From Mailhella sp. (GTDB lineage Bacteria; Desulfobacterota; Desulfovibrionia; Desulfovibrionales; Desulfovibrionaceae): a DNA stretch of 5,952 nt. Under the pieces are notes generated by a model. It was given only the letters and a program-made list of their open reading frames with translations. It had not been told where the DNA came from and did not search any database. A program made the translations under genes and the position numbers. Location of the stretch: the NCBI GenBank assembly GCA_017522745.1, contig JAFWYI010000153.1:1-5952 (forward strand), read 5' to 3'. Shown here in pieces: positions 1 to 5,888 of this stretch (positions are counted from its first letter, which is position 1; each line of letters opens with the position of its first letter).

Positions 1-414
1 CTGGAGCAGGAGATAATCACAATGCTTGCCGAGGAAGCTGTCCGCATTCTTGGTGATGCCGATGAGCGGCAGACCGTTCTGCGAAGCGTAGAGGATGATA
101 TCGTTCAGCTCCGCCGTATTGCCCGAATTAGAAATGGCGATGACGGCATCGCGCGGGGTCATCATGCCAAGGTCACCGTGGCTGGCTTCGGCGGGATGGA
201 TGAAGTAGGCCGGAGAACCCGTGGACGCCAGCGTGGCGGCCATCTTGCGGGCCACGTGACCGCTCTTGCCCATACCCGTCACCGCGATGCGGCCAGGGAT
301 GTTGAGCAGGCAGTCGATAGTCTTTTCAAAGGTCTCACCAAGGCTCTCAGCCAGCATGTCGAGCGCACGCGCCTCCTCGCTGAGTACCTTGCGAGCTTCT
401 TCCACATATTTCAT
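1..414 (-). CDS. kdsD: Arabinose-5-phosphate isomerase KdsD/KpsF, N-terminal part (runs off the left edge)
   Basis: The enzyme interconverts D-ribulose-5-phosphate and D-arabinose-5-phosphate in the cytoplasm, the first committed step toward KDO. Translating from the ATG at 414-412 gives 138 open codons up to the window edge, starting MKYVEEARKVLSEEA. This is the first part of the sugar-isomerase (SIS) domain. GMGKSGHVARKMAATLAST lies at residues 47-65, HPAEASHGDLGM at 73-84 and AISNSGNTAEL at 93-103, all close to the E. coli KdsD equivalents. The rest of the SIS domain and the usual pair of CBS domains would lie beyond the edge; full-length members are about 320-330 residues. The start is one base after the kdsB stop (TGATATG), with AAAGG about 8 bases upstream inside the kdsB end, so translation is probably coupled to kdsB. 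An ATG at 419-417 meets a stop after two codons and is not the start. I am very sure of the family. KpsF, the capsule paralogue, cannot be excluded, but the kdsA-kdsB context favours KdsD. Confidence 0.93.
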   Translation of the reverse strand, partial: MKYVEEARKVLSEEARALDMLAESLGETFEKTIDCLLNIPGRIAVTGMGKSGHVARKMAATLASTGSPAYFIHPAEASHGDLGMMTPRDAVIAISNSGNTAELNDIILYASQNGLPLIGITKNADSFLGKHCDYLLLQ

Positions 415-415
415 A

Positions 416-1147
416 TCATTCGCCTTTTGCGCTGAGGATGCGGCGCACTTCTTCAAGATCTTCTGGAGTATCCACGCCGGGAGCCATAGCCTGCACCGTG
501 AGGCAGCGGATGGTGATGCCGGCTTCGAGTACGCGGAGCTGCTCCAGCTTCTCGGTGTTCTCCAGCTTGGAATACGGGAGCTTGCCGAATGCCATGAGGA
601 ACTCACGGCGGTACGCGTACATGCCGAGATGCCCGAAGTATTCAGGCTCGATGCCGCCGGAACGCGCGAACGGGATGGGACTGCGGCTGAAATACAGGGC
701 ATTGTCGTTATGGGTGCGGACGACCTTCACGATATTGGGGTTCTGCGCCTGTTCCGCGCTGATGGGATAACAGAGCGTGCCCATCTGCAGGTCGCCATCC
801 TCCAGCATCACACGCGCCAGTTTTTCTACGACTTCCGGTTCGATGAGCGGCTCATCGCCCTGGATGTTCACATAGATATCGGCAGGATGCGCTTCCGCCA
901 CTTCGATGAGGCGGTCCGTACCGGAGGGGCAGTCCACGCTGGTCATCACAGCTTTGCCGCCGAAGGATTCCACCACATCGAAGATGCGCTGATCATCGGT
1001 GGCAACAAGAACTTCATCGAAGAGTTCCACCTGACGTACACGTTCGTACACATGCTGGACCATAGGCTTGCCGCAGATATCCACAAGAGGCTTTCCGGGC
1101 AGACGCGTGGACGCGAAACGCGAAGGGATGACGGCAACTATGCTCAT
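416..1147 (-). CDS. kdsB: 3-deoxy-manno-octulosonate cytidylyltransferase (CMP-KDO synthetase)
   Basis: KdsB activates KDO with CTP to give CMP-KDO, the donor for KDO transferases that act on lipid A precursors at the inner membrane. The 243-residue protein is of normal family length and carries the whole nucleotidyltransferase fold. The nucleotide-binding segment [14 protein letters not shown] is at residues 8-21 (R10, R15, K19), SGTDR at 75-79 and QGDEP at 96-100 with the metal-binding D98. LYFSRSPIP is at 151-159, GHLGMYAYR at 172-180, [10 protein letters not shown] at 199-208, and VDTPEDL at 225-231 carries the second conserved Asp, D226. The start ATG is preceded by a near-perfect ribosome binding site, AAGGAGGTG, with about 6 bases between AGGAGG and the ATG. 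The start overlaps the kdsA stop as ATGA. kdsD follows after one base, so this is the middle gene of a tightly packed operon. Nothing is missing, and I see no alternative assignment. Confidence 0.97.
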   Translation of the reverse strand: MSIVAVIPSRFASTRLPGKPLVDICGKPMVQHVYERVRQVELFDEVLVATDDQRIFDVVESFGGKAVMTSVDCPSGTDRLIEVAEAHPADIYVNIQGDEPLIEPEVVEKLARVMLEDGDLQMGTLCYPISAEQAQNPNIVKVVRTHNDNALYFSRSPIPFARSGGIEPEYFGHLGMYAYRREFLMAFGKLPYSKLENTEKLEQLRVLEAGITIRCLTVQAMAPGVDTPEDLEEVRRILSAKGE

Positions 1148-1977
1148 TCGGCACCTCCTTTGGCAAGGGCATCGAAGGACTTGATGAGCTTGAGGAAGGC
1201 GGGCAGGTCACGCAGAGACAGCATATTGGGGCCGTCACAGGGAGCCTTGTCGGGATCGGGATGCACTTCCATGAAAATGCCGGCCACACCGATAGCCGCG
1301 GCCGCACGAGCCAGCGTAGGCACGAATTCACGCTGACCACCGGAGCAGGAGCCCTGAGCGCCGGGGAGCTGCACAGAGTGGGTAGCGTCGAACACCACAG
1401 GGGCGAAGCGCTTCATGATCTCAAGCCCGCGCATATCCACCACGAGGTTGCCGTAGCCGAAGCTGGTACCGCGTTCGCAGAGCGATATCTTCTCGTTACC
1501 TGTGGACTTGGCCTTCTTGAGTACGTTCTCCATCTCCCACGGAGCGAGGAACTGCCCCTTCTTGATGTTCACGGGCTTCATGGTCGCGGCGGCGGCAAGG
1601 ATGAGGTCGGTCTGGCGGCAGAGGAAGGCGGGCGTCTGGAGGTAATCCACGACCTCGGCCACGGGAGCGGCCTGCTCGGCGGTGTGGATATCGGTGAGTA
1701 CAGGCACGTCGCGGCTCTCGCGCACCTCGGCAAGGATGGAGAGACCTTCCTTCATGCCCACACCACGGAAACCGGCACCGGAGGAACGGTTCGCCTTATC
1801 GAAGCTGGATTTGTAGAGGAAGGGGATACCCGCCTCGGCAAAGATCTCCTTGAGCGCGGCGGAAACTTCCAGCGCGTGGGCGCGGCTTTCCATGGCGCAG
1901 GGGCCGGCGATGAAGAACAGAGGGGAAGCGTTATCGGCTTTGATATACGGCTTGCCGTTGAAATCGAGAGTGAACAT
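1144..1977 (-). CDS. kdsA: 3-deoxy-8-phosphooctulonate synthase (KDO-8-phosphate synthase), metal-dependent type
   Basis: KdsA condenses phosphoenolpyruvate with arabinose-5-phosphate to KDO-8-phosphate in the cytoplasm. I start it at ATG 1977-1975, giving 277 residues ([13 protein letters not shown]...). This ATG has AAGGAG 6 bases upstream, and the length matches the family. An in-frame ATG at 2022 would add 15 residues but would lie almost at the -10 box of the promoter, so it is rejected. Visible motifs are AGPCAMES at 24-31, [12 protein letters not shown] at 55-66, LTDIHT at 94-99, the NIKKGQF segment at 137-143, DATHSVQ at 197-203, [12 protein letters not shown] at 235-246 and CDGPNM at 247-252. 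The Cys at 27, where E. coli has Asn, together with H200, E237 and D248, matches the four metal ligands known from the Aquifex aeolicus enzyme. This points to the metal-dependent class. It is first in the operon, with its own promoter and a leader of about 40 bases, and it overlaps kdsB by four bases. Confidence 0.97.
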   Translation of the reverse strand: MFTLDFNGKPYIKADNASPLFFIAGPCAMESRAHALEVSAALKEIFAEAGIPFLYKSSFDKANRSSGAGFRGVGMKEGLSILAEVRESRDVPVLTDIHTAEQAAPVAEVVDYLQTPAFLCRQTDLILAAAATMKPVNIKKGQFLAPWEMENVLKKAKSTGNEKISLCERGTSFGYGNLVVDMRGLEIMKRFAPVVFDATHSVQLPGAQGSCSGGQREFVPTLARAAAAIGVAGIFMEVHPDPDKAPCDGPNMLSLRDLPAFLKLIKSFDALAKGGAE

Positions 1978-2022
1978 GCGAGGCTCCTTGTCCGCAGATG
2001 CAAAGAGGAAAAATTCTGCCAA

Positions 2023-2051
2023 AGTATAAGCCAGAGGCCGGGAGAGTTCAA
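2023..2051 (-). promoter_or_regulatory. Sigma70-type promoter for kdsA-kdsB-kdsD
   Basis: On the minus strand TTGAAC (2051-2046, four of six consensus bases) is followed after exactly 17 bases by TATACT (2028-2023, five of six). Transcription would begin near 2016-2017, giving a leader of about 40 bases that contains the AAGGAG site of kdsA. It lies in the 98-base gap after the RocB-like gene, the only gap before the three packed kds genes. No dyad overlaps it, so constitutive expression is the simplest reading; this is inference. Confidence 0.72.
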
Positions 2052-2075
2052 GTGTCGCGCCCCCTCGGCGCTCTC

Positions 2076-3806
2076 TCAGTGTTCGCTCAGGCGTGCTATG
2101 AGCTTTTCCAGCATCCGGGGCGCAACGTCCAGCGAATAGTCAAGCTCAAGGCGTTCCGTATCCTTATGGGCATCCTTGCCGGAAGGCCCCATATTGGCTA
2201 TGGGCACGTCGAGAGAAAGAAGATCATCCATGGGCAGAGAAAACAGCGTTCCCCAGCCGGGCATATTCTCAGCCAGCGAGTGCAGATCCTGTGCATCCCC
2301 CTGAAAACCCATGAAGCTCAGGTCCATGATGCCGCTGAAACATTCTACCAGCTTCACATTGCCCACGGAACTGGAAAGTTCGCCACAGATCTCCTCCATG
2401 ATGGCTCGCAATCGGCGTTCCTTCTCCGTGGTGCGCAGATTCAGGCGCTGGGGATAGTATGGCGGCAGGAAGCCAACGATGATGGCAGGCCCCTTGATGT
2501 TCACCAGCGAAACGAGCCAGTCCACGATGGCGATGCCTTTTTCCCGCTCATCCATAGTAGAGGGAAGACCAGCAAGAAAACCTCGCAGCTGGACCGCGAA
2601 TTCATCGGCGCTCCTGCCCCTTGCCCGGGTCATGAGTTCCTGCACCGTAAACACACGCGCCTCCCACTGAGGGACAGGAGACGAAGTTCGACCGGAAAGC
2701 TGCTGAAAACGGCGCCCCGCTTCGTTGATGCGCTCAAGGGTGGCGGCGAGTGACTTTTCTGCCACATCGCGGCAGACATCCAGTATCTCCCGGGGGCTTC
2801 GACTCACCGTGAGGATATTGAAATACGTGACCGCTCGCTCTGGCAGAGTAACGGAATACGTCTCCCGCAGATCCTTCATCTTGAGGCAGACCGGCGGGGT
2901 AAGCGTGTCTGCCCCGGTGCCGTCGATCAGCCCCGGGTGGCAATCCATGAGGCATACGGTCTGTGCGGCCAAGGCGGCGGCATTCACCCCATCAAAGGAA
3001 TAGCCCGCGTGCGCCTCGCGCCCCACGCAGAAAAACATGGGCATTATCTTGCCGGTAGTGCCGGTGAAAAAAATGCGGTAAGGATCGCCGCCCTGCCCAT
3101 CAGGCTGTTCAGAACGCGAAGTCCAGAACGCCGGTTCGCCAGAGATGGCCGCGGCAAAGTCCAGACCGTATTCACGTGCGAAGGCACAGAGACCCGGAAG
3201 CGCACCGCGCATCCCCGCGGAATTCCCTTCCTCGTCGGGCACGGCCAGAAAAAGGAGGTTCACTCCCAGCTTTTCAGGATGACGCGCCATGTGGCAGAGG
3301 TAGGCCATGTGCAGAGCCAGCCCCGCTTTCATGTCCATCACGCCGCGCCCGAACAACCAGTTGCCGGACTCCAGATCCTCGCGAGCCTCCGCCGGGATAT
3401 CCCGCTCGGTCATGCGCTTCGTACACTCCCCGGCATCGAAGGCGATCTCAGAAAGATCACCGTAGACATCGGTATCCACCACGTCGAAGTGCCCGTTGAA
3501 GATGACAGTTCTGGTCGTTGCAAGTCCGGAGACGGCTCGAACCTCTTCACTCCCTGCCTCGCCACTGCCAGCCCCTGCTGCCACAAAAGCAAGGACAGCA
3601 CGGCGGTCAAGCCCAGAGCCACCCTCACCCGCTTCCACTGGAAGAACTCGCAGAAAATCGGGATTCTTCTGGAAATACGCTTCGCTCGCGAGCATTTCAT
3701 GGATAAGATCGGCGGCACGGTTCTCACCGGAAGTATGGGAAACACTGGGGATGCGCACAAGCTCCCGGGTCAGTGCCAATATGCCTTCGCGACTGTATTC
3801 TATCAT
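2076..3806 (-). CDS. RocB-like M20-family zinc metallopeptidase/deacylase
   Basis: This is a large M20/M28-clan di-zinc amidohydrolase of the RocB type, 576 residues from the chosen start. Bacillus RocB is tied to arginine use by its operon, but its reaction is not established, so the substrate here is unknown. Residues by this numbering: GHFDVVDTD holds the H106/D108 metal pair, [11 protein letters not shown] holds D158, and [10 protein letters not shown] holds the catalytic and metal glutamates E192/E193. SGEP holds E224, and [16 protein letters not shown] marks the lid domain near H266. [12 protein letters not shown] near the end supplies the last metal ligand, H547. The ligand set looks complete. 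Segments such as TGTTGKIMP and [11 protein letters not shown] are RocB-like rather than DapE/ArgE-like. Residues about 58-97 are a Gly/Ala/Glu-rich stretch that looks like an insertion. The start is uncertain. ATG 3806 has GGA 7 bases upstream and begins where family similarity begins. ATG 3836 (GGAG only 3 bases away) and ATG 3845 (directly after the galU terminator) would add 10 or 13 non-conserved residues. There is no signal peptide, so it is probably cytoplasmic. Confidence 0.9.
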   Translation of the reverse strand: MIEYSREGILALTRELVRIPSVSHTSGENRAADLIHEMLASEAYFQKNPDFLRVLPVEAGEGGSGLDRRAVLAFVAAGAGSGEAGSEEVRAVSGLATTRTVIFNGHFDVVDTDVYGDLSEIAFDAGECTKRMTERDIPAEAREDLESGNWLFGRGVMDMKAGLALHMAYLCHMARHPEKLGVNLLFLAVPDEEGNSAGMRGALPGLCAFAREYGLDFAAAISGEPAFWTSRSEQPDGQGGDPYRIFFTGTTGKIMPMFFCVGREAHAGYSFDGVNAAALAAQTVCLMDCHPGLIDGTGADTLTPPVCLKMKDLRETYSVTLPERAVTYFNILTVSRSPREILDVCRDVAEKSLAATLERINEAGRRFQQLSGRTSSPVPQWEARVFTVQELMTRARGRSADEFAVQLRGFLAGLPSTMDEREKGIAIVDWLVSLVNIKGPAIIVGFLPPYYPQRLNLRTTEKERRLRAIMEEICGELSSSVGNVKLVECFSGIMDLSFMGFQGDAQDLHSLAENMPGWGTLFSLPMDDLLSLDVPIANMGPSGKDAHKDTERLELDYSLDVAPRMLEKLIARLSEH

Positions 3807-3847
3807 CTCGTTTTCCGGGCTTCGTTCATTTTTCATTCGCTCCATGC

Positions 3848-3878
3848 AAAAACAGGCCCCCGGGGGTCCGAGGGCCTG
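3848..3878 (-). terminator. Intrinsic terminator of galU
   Basis: Read on the minus strand, CAGGCCC (3878-3872) pairs perfectly with GGGCCTG (3859-3853) across a 12-base loop. TTTTT (3852-3848) follows directly. The GC-rich 7-bp stem plus U-run is a textbook rho-independent terminator. It begins about 20 bases after the galU stop codon and ends 2 bases before the most upstream possible ATG of the RocB-like gene. Confidence 0.85.
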
Positions 3879-3898
3879 CGTATCATCTTTGCAGGAAA

Positions 3899-4765
3899 TT
3901 ACTTTTCAAGGATGTCCTTGAGGGCTTCACGAAGAGCGGGAGCGAGCTTGGCATCCTTCATGCCGAAGTACACACCAGCGGTGAGGTAATCCACCCAGTC
4001 ACCAGCATCGAAGCGGCGCCCCTTCATCTTCACGGCCAGCATGCCCTTTTCCTTCATGTAGTTTTCAAGGGCGTCCGTAAGCTGGATCTCGCCGCCCTTA
4101 CCGGGCTTCACGTATTCGATGTAGCTGAAGATCTCGCGAGGGAGAACATAACGACCAACGATGGCAAGGCGGGAATCCATGGTGCCGATGGCGGGCTTTT
4201 CCACCATCTCGGTGATCTTGTACACGCCGTCTTCGATCTCTTCACCGGCAACCATACCGTACTTGTCGATCTTATCGGCAGGAACTTCCATCACGCCAAT
4301 GCAGGGCATGTTATACTTCTGGGCGGCTTCCACGAGCTGGATGAGACCAGCGTCATCGCCTACCATAAAGTCATCGCCCACCATAACGGCAAAGTAATCG
4401 TCCGGCACCATGGAGCGGGCGCAACCCACAGCGTGGCCGAGGCCCATCTGCTGCTTCTGGCGCACAGCCATGACTTCCACCATGCTGGCGGCTTCCTGCA
4501 CGGCCTTGAGCTGTTCTATTTTGCCGGCTTCGGCAAGGAGTTCTTCAAGCTCAATATTACGATCAAAGTGATCTTCCACCACGCTCTTGTGGCGGTTGGT
4601 CACAAAGATGACTTCCTGGATACCTGCACACACAGCTTCTTCGACCACGTACTGGATGACGGGCTTGTTGTAGATAGGAAGCATTTCCTTAGGGATATTC
4701 TTGCTGGCGGGAAGAGAACGGGTACCCCAACCGGCAACAGGAAGGACGACTTGGCTGATTTTCAT
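3899..4765 (-). CDS. galU: UTP-glucose-1-phosphate uridylyltransferase
   Basis: GalU makes UDP-glucose and pyrophosphate from UTP and glucose-1-phosphate in the cytoplasm. UDP-glucose feeds LPS core, exopolysaccharide and galactose metabolism. The 288-residue protein shows the bacterial family pattern: VVLPVAGWGTRSLP at 6-19, PKEMLP at 25-30, KPVIQYVVEEA at 34-44 and QMGLGHAV at 106-113. It also has the GDD metal motif at 130-132, EMVEKP at 186-191, VGRYVL at 203-208 and GEIQLTDA at 225-232. The start at 4765 (MKISQVV) has an AGAGG ribosome binding site 5 bases upstream and fits family N-termini. An in-frame ATG at 4792 would add nine residues and is not supported. Near the C-terminus the sequence reads FDAGDWVDY (252-260), where E. 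coli GalU has a DCGNKLGY-type segment, so a Lys there is replaced by Trp; I take this as lineage-specific. It appears to be a single-gene unit, with a long leader upstream and a strong terminator downstream. Confidence 0.96.
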   Translation of the reverse strand: MKISQVVLPVAGWGTRSLPASKNIPKEMLPIYNKPVIQYVVEEAVCAGIQEVIFVTNRHKSVVEDHFDRNIELEELLAEAGKIEQLKAVQEAASMVEVMAVRQKQQMGLGHAVGCARSMVPDDYFAVMVGDDFMVGDDAGLIQLVEAAQKYNMPCIGVMEVPADKIDKYGMVAGEEIEDGVYKITEMVEKPAIGTMDSRLAIVGRYVLPREIFSYIEYVKPGKGGEIQLTDALENYMKEKGMLAVKMKGRRFDAGDWVDYLTAGVYFGMKDAKLAPALREALKDILEK

Positions 4766-4790
4766 GAACACCTCTCGATACTTGGAAACC

Positions 4791-4802
4791 ATACGGCCGT
4801 AT
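4791..4802. promoter_or_regulatory. Perfect 12-bp palindrome upstream of galU
   Basis: ATACGGCCGTAT is identical on both strands. It sits 26-37 bases before the galU ATG and just upstream of its ribosome binding site. With no spacer it is more likely a DNA-level protein site than an RNA hairpin. A perfect 6+6 palindrome is unlikely by chance in a stretch this short (about 0.07 expected), but no known operator is recognised. Confidence 0.3.
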
Positions 4803-4823
4803 AGGTCGGGTTCTTGGAATGAT

Positions 4824-4858
4824 GGGAAAATTCCCGAGAAATAGAGTATTGGAAATAC
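4824..4858. repeat. Two short inverted repeats in the galU leader
   Basis: On the plus strand GGGAA-AA-TTCCC (4824-4835) and GTATT-GGA-AATAC (4846-4858) are perfect 5-bp-arm dyads 10 bases apart. Each alone is near what chance would give. They are listed because they cluster with the 12-bp palindrome and the dyad at the candidate promoter. Confidence 0.3.
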
Positions 4859-4924
4859 CCTATCCCTTTTTTCTTCTTACGTCCATACCAGTGCCGAGTT
4901 ATGAAAGGAAATGCAACAATTTTA

Positions 4925-4943
4925 CTCAACCCTTGAGATTATA
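4925..4943 (-). promoter_or_regulatory. Candidate galU promoter (-10 box) with an overlapping dyad
   Basis: The minus strand has a perfect TATAAT (4943-4938), followed at once by CTCAA-GGG-TTGAG (4937-4925), an inverted repeat centred near the expected start of transcription at about 4931. No acceptable -35 box is present at 16-18 bases (best GACGGA), so this would be a weak or activator-dependent promoter. The implied galU leader is about 165 bases. The dyad placement would suit a repressor site; that is inference. Confidence 0.35.
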
Positions 4944-5052
4944 TGAAGATGCACAGATCATCCGTCCCAGAAAGCCCCTCATTTCCACCGGAGGCTCGTG
5001 ATTTTTTTTATAATTTCCCAAAGCGCCCCTACCATTCAAGCGCATAAGATCG

Positions 5053-5065
5053 TTTCCAGTGGAAA
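5053..5065. repeat. Inverted repeat TTTCCA-G-TGGAAA
   Basis: Perfect 6-bp arms flank a single base, so it cannot form a normal hairpin loop and would act, if at all, as a DNA site. Its last three bases overlap the A-run arm of the adjacent terminator hairpin. No role can be assigned. Confidence 0.25.
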
Positions 5066-5091
5066 AAGTTAAAGCTCTTCTTGAACTTTTT
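5063..5091 (-). terminator. Hairpin terminator of the MBL-fold gene, overlapping its stop codon
   Basis: On the minus strand AAAAAGTT (5091-5084) pairs with AACTTTTT (5070-5063). After one mismatch AAG pairs with CTT around a 5-base loop. The descending arm ends in TTTTT, serving as the U-run. The stem is AT-rich, so it may be only moderately efficient, and the symmetric A/T runs could make it work in both directions. Its upstream arm begins within the TAA stop of the gene (5092-5090). Confidence 0.6.
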
Positions 5092-5845
5092 ACCCCTCGA
5101 TCTCTGTGTTGAATTTCAGGCTTTCCCCATCCTCGGGAATACTAAAACGCTCTTCAAAGCCACATTCCCTCAGAAAAGCACGAAGGCCAGCCCTGTCAAG
5201 CCGTGCATGATTCACGGCGTCCATGTGCGTGGCAATGAAGCGAGCCTTCGGGGCATGCCTGACTGTGGTCTCGATATCCTCCGGCCCCATGAGGATAGGC
5301 GTTCCATCCGGAAACTGCGCCCATGCTGCATTCAGCGCCACCACCTCAGGGCGGAAGCGGTCAAGAGCCTCAGCCACACCCTCGAACCACACGGTGTCAC
5401 CCGCCAGATAGAAGACAGGTTCGCCCTCGCTCCTGAACACACATCCGCTGGCCTCACCGGGTAGACCGAACGCTTCATACAGGCGGACAGAATGTTCTCC
5501 TGCGCCGTGCAGGGCTTCCGTGCGATACAGGGTGACATCACCAATAGACGTGCCCTCATCGCTAAGCGCCGCTACTTTCTCGAAGCCAAGCGCAACCATG
5601 TCGGCGGCCTCCTTTTCGTTCTGCACGACAACGGGGAGCGACTTAGGGAGCGCCCGGGCGGCGTGTTCGTCGAAATGGTCGAAGTGATGCATGTGCGTTA
5701 CGAGAATGGCATCGACACGCACAATATCTTCAACAGGCAGAGGCAGTTCGACCAGCGGGTTGGGAAAATCATTGTACGGTGAGGGAACAGCCGGAGTACT
5801 GCCCTTTGGAGCAAAGAACGGATCAATGAGGAAACGGACCGCCAA
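5090..5845 (-). CDS. MBL-fold metal-dependent hydrolase (UlaG-like), main body of a frame-disrupted gene
   Basis: This is a cytoplasmic metallo-beta-lactamase-fold hydrolase of the UlaG/UPF0173-like type; the substrate is unknown. The 251-residue frame starts at a TTG (residue 1) and reads VRFLIDPFFAPKG (3-15), NPLVELPLP (29-37), VTHMHHFDHFD (49-59), EALHGAG (110-116), LAGDTVW (147-153) and ATHMDAVNHARL (205-216). H51, H53, D56, H57, H113, D150 and H207 are plausible metal ligands. The motif reads HxHxxDH, one residue longer than the usual HxHxDH. The TTG has no ribosome binding site, and a TGA lies two codons upstream in this frame, so it is not a credible start. Family proteins have about 17 more residues before the VRFLIDP segment. 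Those residues are present just upstream in another frame (next entry). As written, the gene spans 5888 to 5090 and is broken by a one-base gain or two-base loss near 5836-5846, or the sequence has an error there. It ends TAA inside a terminator hairpin. Confidence 0.8.
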   Translation of the reverse strand: MAVRFLIDPFFAPKGSTPAVPSPYNDFPNPLVELPLPVEDIVRVDAILVTHMHHFDHFDEHAARALPKSLPVVVQNEKEAADMVALGFEKVAALSDEGTSIGDVTLYRTEALHGAGEHSVRLYEAFGLPGEASGCVFRSEGEPVFYLAGDTVWFEGVAEALDRFRPEVVALNAAWAQFPDGTPILMGPEDIETTVRHAPKARFIATHMDAVNHARLDRAGLRAFLRECGFEERFSIPEDGESLKFNTEIEG

Positions 5846-5888
5846 AGGTCACAATACTTGTTGCTCCGCGAATCTGCTGAAATTCCAT
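5823..5888 (-). pseudogene. True 5' end of the MBL-fold gene, out of frame with its body
   Basis: ATG 5888-5886 is preceded by AAGGA seven bases upstream, a good ribosome binding site. It translates as MEFQQIRGATSIVTFGG, which fits the N-terminus expected for this family (an IRxAT...FGG strand before the FLIDP strand). It then reads PFPH and stops at TGA 5825-5823. The expected continuation VRFLIDP is in the +1 frame. Adding two bases (CG) within GGCGGTCC (5843-5836) would give TFGGVRFLIDP and join the two parts into about 267 codons. Removing one base from TTT (5846-5844) would also rejoin them. Confidence 0.75.

Larger units (their letters stand above)
4766..5062. other. Gene-free stretch upstream of galU
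   Basis: This interval lies between the MBL-gene terminator and the galU start. I find no convincing gene in it. A 60-codon plus-strand frame (4819-5001) lacks a good ribosome binding site and a recognisable product. The stretch is more AT-rich than the genes, has an eight-base T run at 5002-5009, and contains the candidate galU promoter and several short dyads listed separately. A regulated long leader or a small RNA is possible but is not shown by the sequence. Confidence 0.6.

Noticed and set aside
266..1336. A 356-codon open frame on the plus strand, opposite kdsB and part of kdsA
   Set aside because: It is a codon-bias shadow of strongly recognised minus-strand genes, with no ribosome binding site and no recognisable domain.
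2057..2071. GCGCC-GAGGG-GGCGC hairpin after the RocB-like gene stop codon (minus strand)
   Set aside because: Only a 5-bp stem and no U-run follows, so it is not a standard intrinsic terminator; a minor effect on transcription cannot be excluded.
3880..3909. TTGAAA-18-TGATAC as a promoter for the RocB-like gene
   Set aside because: The -10 hexamer matches only two of six consensus bases, and the transcript would run straight into the terminator hairpin.
2937..3989. A 350-codon plus-strand frame opposite the RocB-like gene
   Set aside because: It lies antisense to a protein with a complete M20 metal-ligand set, has His/Arg-rich shadow composition and runs through the galU terminator.
3773..4804. 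A 343-codon plus-strand frame opposite galU, rich in His
   Set aside because: It is the mirror of galU codons; no family features or initiation signal.
4819..5001. A 60-codon plus-strand frame in the gene-free stretch, ending just before an eight-T run
   Set aside because: No good ribosome binding site or product, and no stable GC-rich hairpin before the T run, so neither a gene nor a plus-strand terminator is supported.
5009..5014. Perfect TATAAT on the plus strand
   Set aside because: There is no -35 box at a proper distance and no plus-strand gene downstream; it is part of an AT-rich run.
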